A stretch of DNA of 64,000 nucleotides. Source: Rhea pennata (taxonomy: Eukaryota > Chordata > Aves > Rheiformes > Rheidae). A program made the position numbers and the translations under genes. The stretch lies in the NCBI RefSeq assembly GCF_028389875.1, contig NC_084665.1, forward strand, positions 124,266,602-124,330,601. Reading direction: 5' to 3'. Of the stretch, positions 13,857 through 62,111 are shown piece by piece (the stretch's first letter is position 1; each line of letters begins with the position of its first letter). Under the pieces are notes generated by a model, which saw only the letters and a list, made by a program, of their open reading frames with translations, did no database searches and had not been told where the DNA came from.

Positions 13857-16800
13857 GCAGAAAACCCCCTATGTTCAGGCCATGCGTGCAAAAGATAATG
13901 AATCTCCAGAGTTTACAGTCAGGGGCTCAGGTTCAGTACCAGACACTTCCGGTGCTTAATGGTTGCCTCATACCAGCTACTTGCCTCGGAGCACCGTGGT
14001 CCACTTTTCACAGTCACTTTAAGCAGACACAAAGTGGCACAGCCTCTGAAAGAGGCAGTTGTGCCCCGCTTCTACCTTTGCACGCTCCTTCCTCGCTCTA
14101 AAGCTCGCCCAGCACACAGCTGCACAATGCACTGGGCAAATGAGCTAGATTAACACAAGCAGCCCTTTTTTGTAAAGTTATTTTAGACCAACTGTGCCTG
14201 CACAAATGCTTGCATCAGCAAACGAGGGTGCTGACGTAGAACAAGCAGCACTGGGCAAAGACAGGACGCTCCTTCTGCCAGCACACCGAGTGCCTGCTGA
14301 GGGCAATCAGGGAACTATGGTGCGAACTGGTCACTAACGACAGTGTTAAAACATTGCTTGCTACACTAGAGATTTGCCATGTTATGAAGAGCTGGCTTTG
14401 ACCACTTTGGATTTTTCACAGGGAACCCTCCTGTGCCTTAGAAAAATCTGTGCTTTCCCTCTAGCACATGCTTGATTTTTGTTACCTACATAGTACAGAT
14501 CAGACACTCAGATGTCATAGTTTAATGCTGTCCTATTAACTTTTCCAGGTACCTGATTCCAAACCCATTGAAGTAAATGACAGTCTTATCAACTCCCCAG
14601 GACTTTGAAGCAGGCTCCAGCTATACGATTGATCCAATATGTAAATGCCAAGTCAGATTCCAGGAAGAGTAGAAAATCATCAGCTGAAATTCTTTAAAGA
14701 CTTGCAGATATATCTTGGCATGCTGAATGGAAACTAAGGAATTCCTTAGGAAGAACATTAAATAATTCTCAAAATAATTGTTAACACACACAACACACCC
14801 CCATTCAATCTCTTGTCACTCAGTTAGTTTTTGCTTTCCCCATGGAGTAAGCTGTTACTAGTTTACACTGTTCATGGTTATACTTACTATTGTTCTTGGA
14901 AACAAAGGCCAAATTAGCAGCTGGTTTCAAAAGTTTTAAACAAAAATTTGGTGTTGAGGTGTGCTGGTCATTTTTGTGTCCACCAAACATCTGTACTCAA
15001 TTTCAAAAAGCTTGAGAGAGACACTCAGGGAGCACTGTTTGGCACACAAACTGGGCTAAGCCCAAGAAAGGGATCTACAAAGCTCAGGTTCCACCACCGC
15101 CTGCTGCTGGGAGCTTCTGTCTGCTAGCACCCAAACTTGGGTGAATAAATTTGCTCAGCACCTAAATTAAAGCTATCACATAAGAATTCCTTGAACTAAG
15201 GATGTTGTAATCAAGTTCTGCAAAGATAAGGTGAAGAGGCTTAAGCTCCATTCAAATCCCTTTGAATCCAGCAGATGCGCTCAGAGAATGTCCAGTGACG
15301 TGATTTCAGTAGACCTAGCACTGCAGCTTCTCTGCTAACTGCTTTACTGAGGGCACTGGGGGAACGAGGTCTTGGTCTTATACCCAAGACTAGCAACTTG
15401 AGATGGCACCATGAGTATTTGCCCATGAGACGTTATGGCCCCATAGCACTGAAATACTTGTAGGAAAAGTAGTACTCTGATGCCAGAGTAATACCTGTGT
15501 CAGTGAGGTAGTGGCCCAAACGTCTACTCAATTCCTAGATTTTTGTACAATCAACATGGTCCAGTGCAAGCTGTGTGGCTGCCAGGGGCTCTACCTGGAC
15601 TTATACCTTTAAAGCTGGAGTTAATTAGGATAAAGACAAACAAGAAGAAGAGGTCTCCATAATTTTGTCAGCTTTGCACCCTCTGTTCTCTGGTTGCTAG
15701 AGTCTTAAGCTAGGACTACTTCATGAAGCCTAGCAGTGCCTGAAATCAAGTCTCCCTCATCCTGAGCTCAGAAAGCATTGTACAGCATTGGCCTTTGGTG
15801 CCTCTTCCTGGCTGACAATAGGATTCTTTGGCAGCTCAGGGCACCTAAAGAAAACAAACCACGGGACAACCGGACATCAAGAAAGACAAGAAACTGTTTC
15901 ATTATTTTTGTTTCATTGTTGAGATAGGCAGAAACTTCAGGGGAAAAGCTGACTACAGGCAAGGAAAATAGCAAAATTGATTAAGCACTGTCTAAAGAAA
16001 CCAAGCTGGAAAAAACACTGCATAAGGCTCCTGCAAGTACCTTTCAAGTATAATAATCTCTAAGATCATTAGTTGTGGTAGGTTTGCATTTTGAAAAGGA
16101 AAAAAAGTCTTTCTCATGACTCATTAGCCATTCTGAATTTGCCATTGAAATTACTTGCCAAGGCAGAATGTTCGTTGTCTAGGTCTAAAGCTGGCAAGAA
16201 ATAGAGAAAACATCAAAGAAGCTCTGCTGCCACCTTAACAAGAAAGGAAATAATCCTAGTTGTGGTAAAAGAAAACCCTTGTAGGTTTACCAATAATATC
16301 TCTAGCTACCACACAACCACAAGAACAGTCATGATATGCATTTATATGATTTGCCTTTTGAGTATAACCATCCACGCTAAAATATCCCAAATTCTAAAAG
16401 ATTATTAACACTTTTTTTCCAGATGTGCTCTTGTTTAGTTAAATACTTAACACATTTTTTAAAAGTATGCAATCTACAATTGTGTTAACACTTCAGAAGA
16501 ACAACCTCCACTGAATAAAGGGGGAGATATTGTCAGGCTGGCTGTGTAACCTGTTCCTGTCATTGATCAGCAGGAATCACACAAGTTACCTTCCGAAAAC
16601 TCTCCTGATTATCAGTGAAGCTGATACCACAGAAGCTGGTATTTAAATAGTTGCACATCCACAACTCTCACAGTGTCCCCTCAGTAATCTTCCCAAGGCC
16701 TACAAGAAGTGACTTTCTGTAAGGTAAAATTGCAAACATCAAAGCCCTTGCTTAAATTCAAATACATAAAAGCAAAATTATATTATGTCAAAACCAACTC

Positions 16801-18222
16801 AATGCATTTAATTGCTAAACTCCGTGCTGCTAACATATACATTATTTTGCCTCTTTTCCCCAGTGTATTTCTATAAACAATTGCTCAAAGACAACAAAAG
16901 CATATGCACACAAAGCATAGGAACTGAGAATAAGACGGATCCCTGGAGAAGTGATTAGGCACTCCACAAAAATAAAAATATGAAAGTAATCCTCTAAATC
17001 AGATGCTTGACTCAGGGAAATGCATGCGTTAAAACTGCTGGGAACAGCTAAGTTTTTAACATCTAACTCTGTTCTTGCTAAATCTACTCAACAAAGACAG
17101 ACTTTGGATGAGATTTGAAAAAGTATCTCAGTGAGCTAAGAAAAGCTACATGGAAAAGCCCTTTTGATAATCCCATCCTTCCCCTTTAGAAAAAAACAAT
17201 TGAAACAGAAAATGGAATGTTGTTCTGAGATGTGGCTACAGGAGAAGGGCAGTAAACAAGATTTTTTTTCTTCATCTCATTTCAGGGCTGCTCTGGGCAA
17301 CAAAACATGCCTACTAATTACACTCTCGAAGAGCTACAGAGAATACTGCCATGGATCTCCAAAGTACCACGTGCTAAGGATGTGCTCCAGAAACCCTACA
17401 CAACAACTTGCAAGGGTGACCTCGCAAGACTATCTCGTTATGTCTATAGTAGTAACAATGTCAGGACACATTTTCTAGCAGTAAGGTAATCTGTCACTGT
17501 ATGGACACATTCATACACTTAAAACTCTGTCAGGGCTGGCCACATACACATTACTTACTGAACTGTTCTGGCCTGCACAAATTCCCAAACGGTGTCCAGG
17601 AAGTACCAGATGATTAGAGCAAGAATGGTGCGAGAGATGATTCTAAAACCTGAGCAGAACAAGGAATTGTGTTCCTATGCCTCTAATGTATAAGATATAC
17701 AGATATAGCCTCAATAACCATCTTCCACACAGTCAGGGCCAAGGTTAAACTATGACATTAACAGAGTCCGTCAGCGCAACGTGTGAAAGTTCAAGTGCAA
17801 GAGAAAGCCCATCAACCAGATGGAGGGAACATGTGTTATGCACTGAAGATTTTAAAAGCATTAATCCTTCTGAGAAATTTCAAAAGTACCTTTTCAGCTG
17901 CAATTTAGGGGAACAGTTAGGCTATGCTGCATGCTTTTTTAAAATTTAAACCTAACCTGTTTCAGGATGGTGAAGATATCTTTACTTTCAGTATTACAAT
18001 GTGAATATCCCATAATGTAGAACTATTGTGTCAAATGCACCGAAATGAACTGTTTTTATAGGGACGGTGGTTACCCTGCCCATCTCCAACGTATTACAAA
18101 TGATAATCTTTGAAAATAAAATATGAAGCAGACTCAGACACAGGAAAGAAAACTGATTTACCAGAAACAAGCCTTGGGAGGGGAGGGGGGACGGGATTCC
18201 ACTTTAGTTAAAAGACAGACAT

Positions 18223-18589
18223 TTTATTTCGTAATTAATGTTCCAGGTTTATTCCAAAGACATTACTCTGCAGGCATGTATCTTATAGGTCTTATGAATG
18301 ACAAAACACTAGGAATAATGTGATAGCTCTAGCAAATGAAGAGATGGCTAAAATCATCCCAGAGTGATTTTTTCTTTTAATAAAATTTTGGACATTTCAA
18401 TCCAATTTTTTAATACTGGACAAAGCTATTCATACCTACAGCATTTTGAAGAGTCCATTAAAGGAACAAAACTTGACAAGATGAATACAGCAGACTACAC
18501 TTGATTTCTGCAGCAGATGGCAAAACTTGCTGGAGAAGTATCTGTACATTTTAAAAATGATACACCAGTGAAGAAAGGAATTTTGTGCT
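18223..18589 (-). other. CDC5L: CDC5L proximal 3' UTR with candidate poly(A) signals
   Basis: Downstream of the stop, the minus strand has ATTAAA at 18381-18376 and two AATAAA hexamers at 18253-18248 and 18228-18223, so a short 3' UTR of about 340-390 nt is possible. The true end cannot be fixed from sequence alone and longer forms may exist. Confidence 0.45.
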
Positions 18590-55314
<36,725 letters not shown>

Positions 55315-55528
55315 CTTGGTGGCGAAAGGGCACGAAATCCGGCAAAGGAAGAAGGGGTGAAAGCAGGGAAACGCCGCTCGTCACAGCGCCGCCGGCCTAG
55401 ATCCCGCGCAGGCGCTGTCCGCGGAAGGGCGCGCACTCTGCGCAGGCGCAAAGGGAAGGCGGTAACGGCAGCCCGAGGGGCAGGGGGCGGCTTCGCTCGC
55501 GCACGCGCAGAGGCGGGGACGCGGGCTC

Positions 55529-55588
55529 GGGGGCGGGGCCACGGGGGCGGGGCCGGGGGCGGGGCCACGGGGGCGGGGCCCGGGGCGG
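55529..55588. repeat. Four tandem GC boxes (Sp-factor type)
   Basis: The core GGGGGCGGGGCC occurs four times at spacings of about 12-14 bp (55529-55540, 55543-55554, 55555-55566, 55569-55580), followed by a partial fifth. It acts as an Sp1/KLF-type array upstream of CDC5L and is also a G-quadruplex-prone run. Confidence 0.8.
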
Positions 55589-56040
55589 ACTGATTGTTTA
55601 TTACGCTCTGACAGATTCCTAAACCAACAAAAATGGGGAAAGAGGGCGATAGGGCAGCGGAAGAAAGTAGGATTTCACCAGTGTTACTTTCACAGTGTGT
55701 TTTGCTAAATTAATTTGAAAAATACTCATAAATCCGCCTTTACACAATGCAGCCCAAGTGAAAATTGGAACAGGAACATCCAGATTTCATATATCCCCTT
55801 TGTTATCGTTATTTATTGGACTTTTATGTATTGTCATCTTAACTGCTCCAGATCTTCTATTAAATAAATAATAATAATAAAAAAACTTAAGCTGAAGTTC
55901 TCCCACTGGGTACTAATGCACCAAGTTCCCAGTGCATTTGCCAACCTAAATTACTTGTTATCATTTTCTAATCTACTGTTCCTGCAGCTGTTTCTGCTGT
56001 TAAAAAGTGGCAGCTGGGCTTGCAGGCATCTGGTACGCTC

Positions 56041-56096
56041 GGCCGTGTGTAGGCCCTGGCATGCAGACATCGCCCTCGTAGCAGCTCCAGCTTTTC
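56041..56096 (+). repeat. 56-bp inverted repeat, copy B (upstream of CDC5L)
   Basis: Partner of 54853-54908 in opposite orientation, about 1.1 kb away across the CpG island. It is either a fragment of an interspersed repeat present twice or a paired regulatory element; I do not recognise the sequence. Confidence 0.9.
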
Positions 56097-57589
56097 AGCC
56101 CTGGGCTTACAGATGCAGGACTACATCTCTAAACCACGCAGAAATCAAGCCAAGCTCCAGAAAAGAATCACGCTATCTCCTTTTGATGCCCCTATCATAT
56201 GCATGATCTGGGTCCAAGAAGCAATTTTGTCAGCTGGGTCTAGATCTCATTAGGCTGAAAGGCTGGAGAGCCCTTAGCAAGTTAGCCTGAAGTTATGGGA
56301 ACAAAATGAGCTCTTTATTTTAACTGCGCCAACCCCTGGCTGAGTCCTTAAAGAAAAGCAGCAGCTGAGCAACAACCTTCCTTCGCCCTTCCTCCTCACA
56401 TTTCTCTCTGCCTAAGATAGTACAAGCCTTCTTTAACACTATTCTCAATTTATAAAAATTAAACATATGCCTTTAAAGCGGGATAGTGAAAGTTGAGATT
56501 TTTTTACGGAAAAAAAGAAAAAAAACATCATCCTTACTAGAAAGTTTGGGGAGAGTTGATGAATGCACTATTTTGTCTCTGTGTCCATGTATCAAAAAGG
56601 CATCTTGTATGTGAGATGACAGAAATATAAATTATTTGGTCTACAAAGACTCCTCCAGATAATATTTTTCTTTTAAAAGCACATCCTTCTGTATTTTCTT
56701 CTCTCAGTTCACCACAATTTCATAAGCCCAAGTGAAAGCTTTGGTAATAAAATTCACCAGTTTTTGCTGTCCTAGGTGCACTAAACTGAGATTGAGGAAA
56801 ACAGTATGAGACATTTTTACTTTTCAAGTTAAAAAAAAAAAATACCCTGTCATATTTCCTTCCATGTGCTATAGATAAAACTGGTTATCAATACTGCAGC
56901 ATGGTCTAACTCACCTATATTCATTTACTTCAGCCTAAGTTTAATTATTCTTTTAGAAGACACATAGCAGGTATAATGATCTCTATATATTTGCTCAAGG
57001 AGTCTGTCATTAATGTGATTTGCTATTGCATTTTACTGTTTTGTTCTAATTCAGGAGGTGTTAATAAAGAAAACCAAGCAAAAGTTTTGGCTCAAGTAGA
57101 AGACTTCATAGTATGATTTAGGAAAGATTTTGCTTCTTTTTAAAATTCTGCAAGGACAAAAGTACTACACCTTTAATTAGCAAAAAATAAAAATCAGAAA
57201 TAGCCAATGTCCTTATTTTAACATGGATATGCATTTAGGTTTAAATCTCTCCTTGGCAGACTGAGAACCATTTCTAATTCCATGAAGGACTGTGCATTTG
57301 CATTAGGAAGGAATTAAGAACAGAGGGGAACAACATGAGTCTTTAGGTGTCTGCCTCTAATAATAATAATAAATAGTGGGATTTTTTTTGTTTTTACAAA
57401 GTTACCAAGCTCCATCTGAGAATGTCTTCTGTTCTCCTTACTTGCTACTAAAAGAAACTTCCAGATTTTACATTTTTGCTCTATTTCCCATCTGATTTAA
57501 TTCACAGTATATTCACCCCTTACACTGAGCTCCCCTCTTCTCCATTATTTAAAACATACTTATAAACAGATAATTATGCTCTATCAGAT

Positions 57590-58000
57590 TTAGTTTTCAT
57601 AGTTTAATCTGATATACAGGCTTTCAGCTCCTGTCATTTTCATCTCTTTTCATCTGTTCTTCTTAGTTTTCTTTAAATATGCGATCAGAATTGTACAGAT
57701 ATCCACACAAAAGAGTTATCCATGCCTGTATAATAGTGCTATTTCCTGGAAATGCTTTGCCTCATACACATTAAGACAATATACATTTTTTCACAGCTGT
57801 ATCTAGTTCTTAGCGCAGTCATTTTAAAATCTGAATCTTTATTCTTTCATTTTGAAATGATGACTTCCCAGCTTATAGTCAAAACATCTGTAACATCATT
57901 AAGGTTCATGGTCACTGACATATAACTGCCTGATTCCACTGAAACCAAGAACGAGATTATTTAAATTTCTTTGTTGATCTGGCCTTAAATGCATGCATCT
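57590..58000 (-). mobile_element. Old CR1-like LINE remnant, reverse orientation
   Basis: Intergenic. It has the same type as the remnant near 19 kb, recognisable by ATCAGAATTGTACAGATATC, CCATGCCTGTATAATAGTGC and the order of T-rich blocks. It is strongly diverged and the borders are uncertain. Confidence 0.5.
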
Positions 58001-59000
58001 GTTGATAAGTTTCAGTCTACTCTTCTGGAAAGTTGCTTTTCAACATTGCCAAAGAGCCTCTGCAAGGTATCATCTATATAAACGAAGAAAAGCATGAATT
58101 TCAGAACAGTAACAGAACAGTAATATTTCATGTTAACATTCTCTAAATTAAGCTACAAGCTTACTCTAAGGTTTCATGGACTGAACTATAACATTAAAGG
58201 ACAATTAACATCAATCCCTTGCCATTTTTTTCCTCCACACAAGAAGACAACACTGCTGTTATAAATACCATTGAACATATAGGTAATGTTTTCCATACTG
58301 TTTCCATCAGAGTGTAACTCAAAACAAGCTTGACTACAAAATAGAGGAAAAATCCATCTCTCATTCTTCACCATACTGTATTTCTATTATATAACAACTA
58401 GTTTGGTATATGTCATTATATATATCATTTCAGAGGCTCTTCATTTCATTTAAGTAAAGCTCTTAAATTAACAAAATAAGTTTTACAGTTCAAGGTATTT
58501 CTGAAGTTTCCAATGTAATCCAGGTAGTATTTGCAATGTGTAAGGAAGTGGCTGAATTAATGGAGATATTCTCAAAACAGACACTATGATTTTTTTTTCC
58601 CCTCTAAAGAGCACAGTTACTACATTTACCAGCCTGAGAAAAGATAAGGCATTTCATACTAGATTAATATTAGGCATCCCTATAAAATTCATGAAGATGG
58701 ATTTGAGGTTTCTCAGTATTTTAGAAGATCTGATTAATGGGCAACATTACCATTTTGTCAGTCTACTCAAAGAATTATCAAGGGCAATTACAGAGAAGAG
58801 TGTCTAATAACCTTTATATTAATATACATATATATACATAGACTTTCATATCCCAGTGATTACACACATCTTTGTTTCTACAATATTGTGAAATACCTTC
58901 TAATTTGTTCTCTTGCAGTTTTTGCACGAGAGCCCTGCAGGAGGGAATGGAACTTTCAGCAGAAGGGAGGTGGCAGTAAGCCTCCAACCATATTGTCATT

Positions 59001-59006
59001 TTTAAT
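59001..59006 (-). other. Candidate poly(A) signal of the zinc-finger gene
   Basis: ATTAAA on the minus strand about 430 nt after the stop. No AATAAA was found closer. This is weak evidence, since the hexamer is common in AT-rich DNA. Confidence 0.25.
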
Positions 59007-59433
59007 CCAAAAGTTACTACTTTGCAATATAATTGGCGCTCCTCTCCCTTTAAACATTCTTTCAGCTAAACAAGAGTCCAGTTTAGCTAACAAAAAAAAA
59101 GCCAAAAAGATAAAAAGGTGACACTGAATAAGATGACCCTTTTATGAGCATGTTTCAACTGATGAGCATAGGGCAAATCATAGCTCTGACCTCAGAGAAC
59201 AGAAAAACTGCTCAAGTACGAAAGTGCGCCTCTAGGAACTTTTTTAGCACAACCTTTGCTGGAACAGAAGCTCTCAAAAGAGCCAGGAGCAAGACAATCT
59301 TGATTTCATTCTCTGGACCAAAACATCCACTACCAGCCATCATTCTGGGGACAGGGGATAATGCAAAACAATGAATAAATTCAAAACATGCAAAGCTCTC
59401 CAGAATTGAGACCCAGCCTGCAAAAATCCATGT

Positions 59434-62111
59434 TTATGTCCCAGCTCTTAAATGTTGCCGTTTATGCTTTTCCAGAAGCTTTTTGGTAGGAAATGTGACA
59501 CTGCACTTTTTACACTTGTACATTTTTTTATCCTTATGCGTTTTTACATGTTTTTGCATTGCATATCTATCTATTGTAGAGAAGGCACACCTTTGGCAGT
59601 GCAGTTTTAGATGAGTTAGCAGGTGGCGCTTCAGATGGCTAGATGTGCGGAAAGAAATAGTACACTGACTACACTTGAATGGCTTCTCCCCTGTATGAAT
59701 TCTCAAGTGCTGCTTAAAGTTTCCATGGTGGACTGTGGTATAGCCACACTCTTCACACGTGTATGTTTTGACAGATAGTGCCTTTTGTTCATACAGGTTA
59801 CCAATGGATGAGATTTCCTTATCAGAGTGTGAAGCCAGATGTCGTTTCAAGGATAGCCATTTGTCTGTTGAATAGTCACAGTTCCTGCATTTGAGACGCT
59901 CCGCATTAAAATGCACCATCCTGTGTCGTTTCAGGTGACTGGAAGTACGGAAGTTCTTTTGACAGACATTGCAGCTGTAAGGTTTCTCACCTGTGTGAGT
60001 TCTTACGTGTAGCTTAAGGTTGCTTAGAATGTAAGTTGTGTACTCACACTCCGCACACTGATAGAACTGTGGCTGACTTTGTGCTGCCAAATCACTTTCT
60101 TTGCTCCTCTGGACTCCTGTCTGTTCTCCACATGCTTCCAAACAAAGCAAGGAATGGACACTGCTTAAACCTTCTGAGGAACCAAAGTCTCTTTCAGGAC
60201 ACACACCTACGTGCCTTTCATGATGCAATTCAAGATCCTCTAAATGACTATCTACACAGAGGCAATGGCCAAACTCATATTGATTCTTTACATGAAGACA
60301 GCTATGTCTCTGCAAATGGCTTGAAGTTCTAGATGTCTTACTGCATTCTTTACACTCAAATGGTCTTTCATGTCTATGTATTCTTAGGTGCAGCTTAAGG
60401 TCACTACAAGCAGCAGTAGCATAATCACACTGTTTACACTTGTACATTTTGAATGAAGACAAATTGGAAGGCCATGTATCCTTAAAGTTTTCTACAAATT
60501 TATGGTATGTATCATCCTCATTATCATCTCTAACTTGTGCATGAGTGGCCTTAGGGCTGAAAAGAGGTTCCTCTTTGCAAATCATAGTGTCTGCTGCATA
60601 TAACTCTGCAAGAACTTCTGATCCATTCTCTGTAGCAGGCAAACTGTTGCTTCCATAGCTGTTTTCAGGGAATTTCTCTCCAGAGCACATTTTCTTATTG
60701 TCCATGTCATCTGCCTGCATAAAGTCTAATTCTGAAACCAGCATTTTACACATACCTCTAGTTGGATGACCATTGTCTTTCTCAGAAATAGAGAGAGAAA
60801 CGCAGTCCCGGGAATCACTGTCACCTTCATGTATTTTGCTTTCATGATATTCAGTACCCTGATCCATATAACCATTAGTCTGTTCATGAAATTTCTTGTG
60901 AAAGTTGAGATGTCCCCTACTATAAAACACTATGTTACACTCATCACATGCGTAAGTCTTTAAAGGTCTTCGGGTTCTCTTTCTTGCACTTACAAATTCA
61001 ATGAGTTGCTGCCCTTTGCATTTTTCCTTGCCAGCATGTAATCTTCTGTGTCTCCTTAATCCACTGGTGCTTGTGAATGCTGACTGGCAGAACTCACAGG
61101 TATATGGCTTAGCTCCTGCATGGATATAACTATGCCTTACCATGCTTGCAAAATACAATGAAAAAAAGGTGCAGAACCTGCACTTATACAGCTTATACCC
61201 AGCATGCCAGTACATGTGATTTAACATATAGGATAAGCTAATGCAGGAATAATCACACTGAGGACACTGGTATGGTGGTCTCTCTTTATGCCCCTTCATG
61301 TGATGGATAAAAATCCTAGGACTTGATGAAGCAAAGAAACAAATTTTACAGGAAAAAATAACAGGAACACCCAGAGGGGTAAAGTCCCTTTCAATTTTGA
61401 TGAAAAACTTCTTGTACTTACTTTCCCTTTTCTTGATTTCAGATTTTCTTTCTTCAGTTCTTCTATGCCTTCTTTTTCTAGCATTCATTTTATTTCTTCT
61501 TGCCTTTTGCAACCTGGTAATTTTCTTATGAAGCTTAAGGTGATGTTTAAGATTGGCAGAAAAGAAGAAGGCTCTTTTACAAAAGCAGCATTTATATTTC
61601 TTTTTATCTTTATGAGCTGAGTAAACATGCTTCCTTAGAAGTGCAGTACATTTATATACAGAACTACAAAACCTGCATTTCAAATTTAACTTTTCATGCT
61701 TATTTATAGAACAAGATCCCTTAGAAAGAGGTTTTATGCTCACACTGCTACTTAGCCATGAAAAACCTTCTTGCTGGCCTTGTAATTCTTTTGGGCTTGC
61801 AAGAGGAGAAATTAGATTTTGTTGCTGATCTGTTTTCTTAGAAAATGGAGTTAACAACTGATAAATATGCTCTCCAGAAGCATTTGATTCAGCACAAAGA
61901 GAAGCATTCATCTCCACTGTCCCTATATCTTTTAGCAATTCTTCCGAATTAGGAGAAAATCCATTAATAATTGGAGCAGAACTACTAAAGGTAAGCTTCA
62001 GTTCTTCTCTCAAGTCATACTCCAAAAGAGAATTCTGAGTTTCATCTTCAGATTTGCTGCTCTTTCTTGTTCTGTTAACTTCATTATTTCTATGTTTTGA
62101 AGAATCAGTAT
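59434..62111 (-). CDS. Zinc-finger gene, terminal coding exon with all 17 C2H2 fingers
   Basis: The acceptor is CTTTTCTAG|AT at 62112; the exon is 2,678 nt and codes 891 residues and TAA at 59436-59434. The apparent upstream Met at 62148 is intronic. After about 145 residues come fingers 1-2, a very basic stretch (RKRRHRRTEERK type), fingers 3-7, an acidic linker with no finger, then fingers 8-17. Fingers 8-16 form three repeats of a three-finger unit whose middle finger has the same helix (RTSSHLKRH or RTSSHLQRH). Finger 10 has lost its first Cys. Confidence 0.93.

Larger units (their letters stand above)
1..18222. other. Intergenic region downstream of CDC5L, no gene supported
   Basis: Open frames here are short (at most about 116 codons, that one over a poly-A tract) and show no family motif, no paired splice sites in phase and no CpG island. 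Content seen: a T33 run (1936-1968), a C16 run (7948-7963), AC/TA microsatellite (13242-13294), A25 plus (AAAG)n (13802-13856), and scattered palindromic motifs of the CATTGAAGTCAATGG type. The rest is unremarkable unique or very old repeat DNA. Confidence 0.7.
55600..59433. other. Intergenic region between CDC5L promoter and zinc-finger gene
   Basis: AT-rich DNA with one copy of the 56-bp repeat (56041), short TAA/AATA runs and an old LINE remnant near 57.6-58.0 kb. Its right end may be the 3' UTR of the zinc-finger gene. No other gene was seen. Confidence 0.7.

Noticed and set aside
13751..14101. A 116-codon frame
   Set aside because: Its length comes from a poly-A/(AAAG)n tract coding only Lys, Glu and Arg.
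17164..17489. Overlapping frames of 104 and 60 codons as a possible exon
   Set aside because: There is an AG before and a GTAATC after, but no partner exon or family similarity that I can see.
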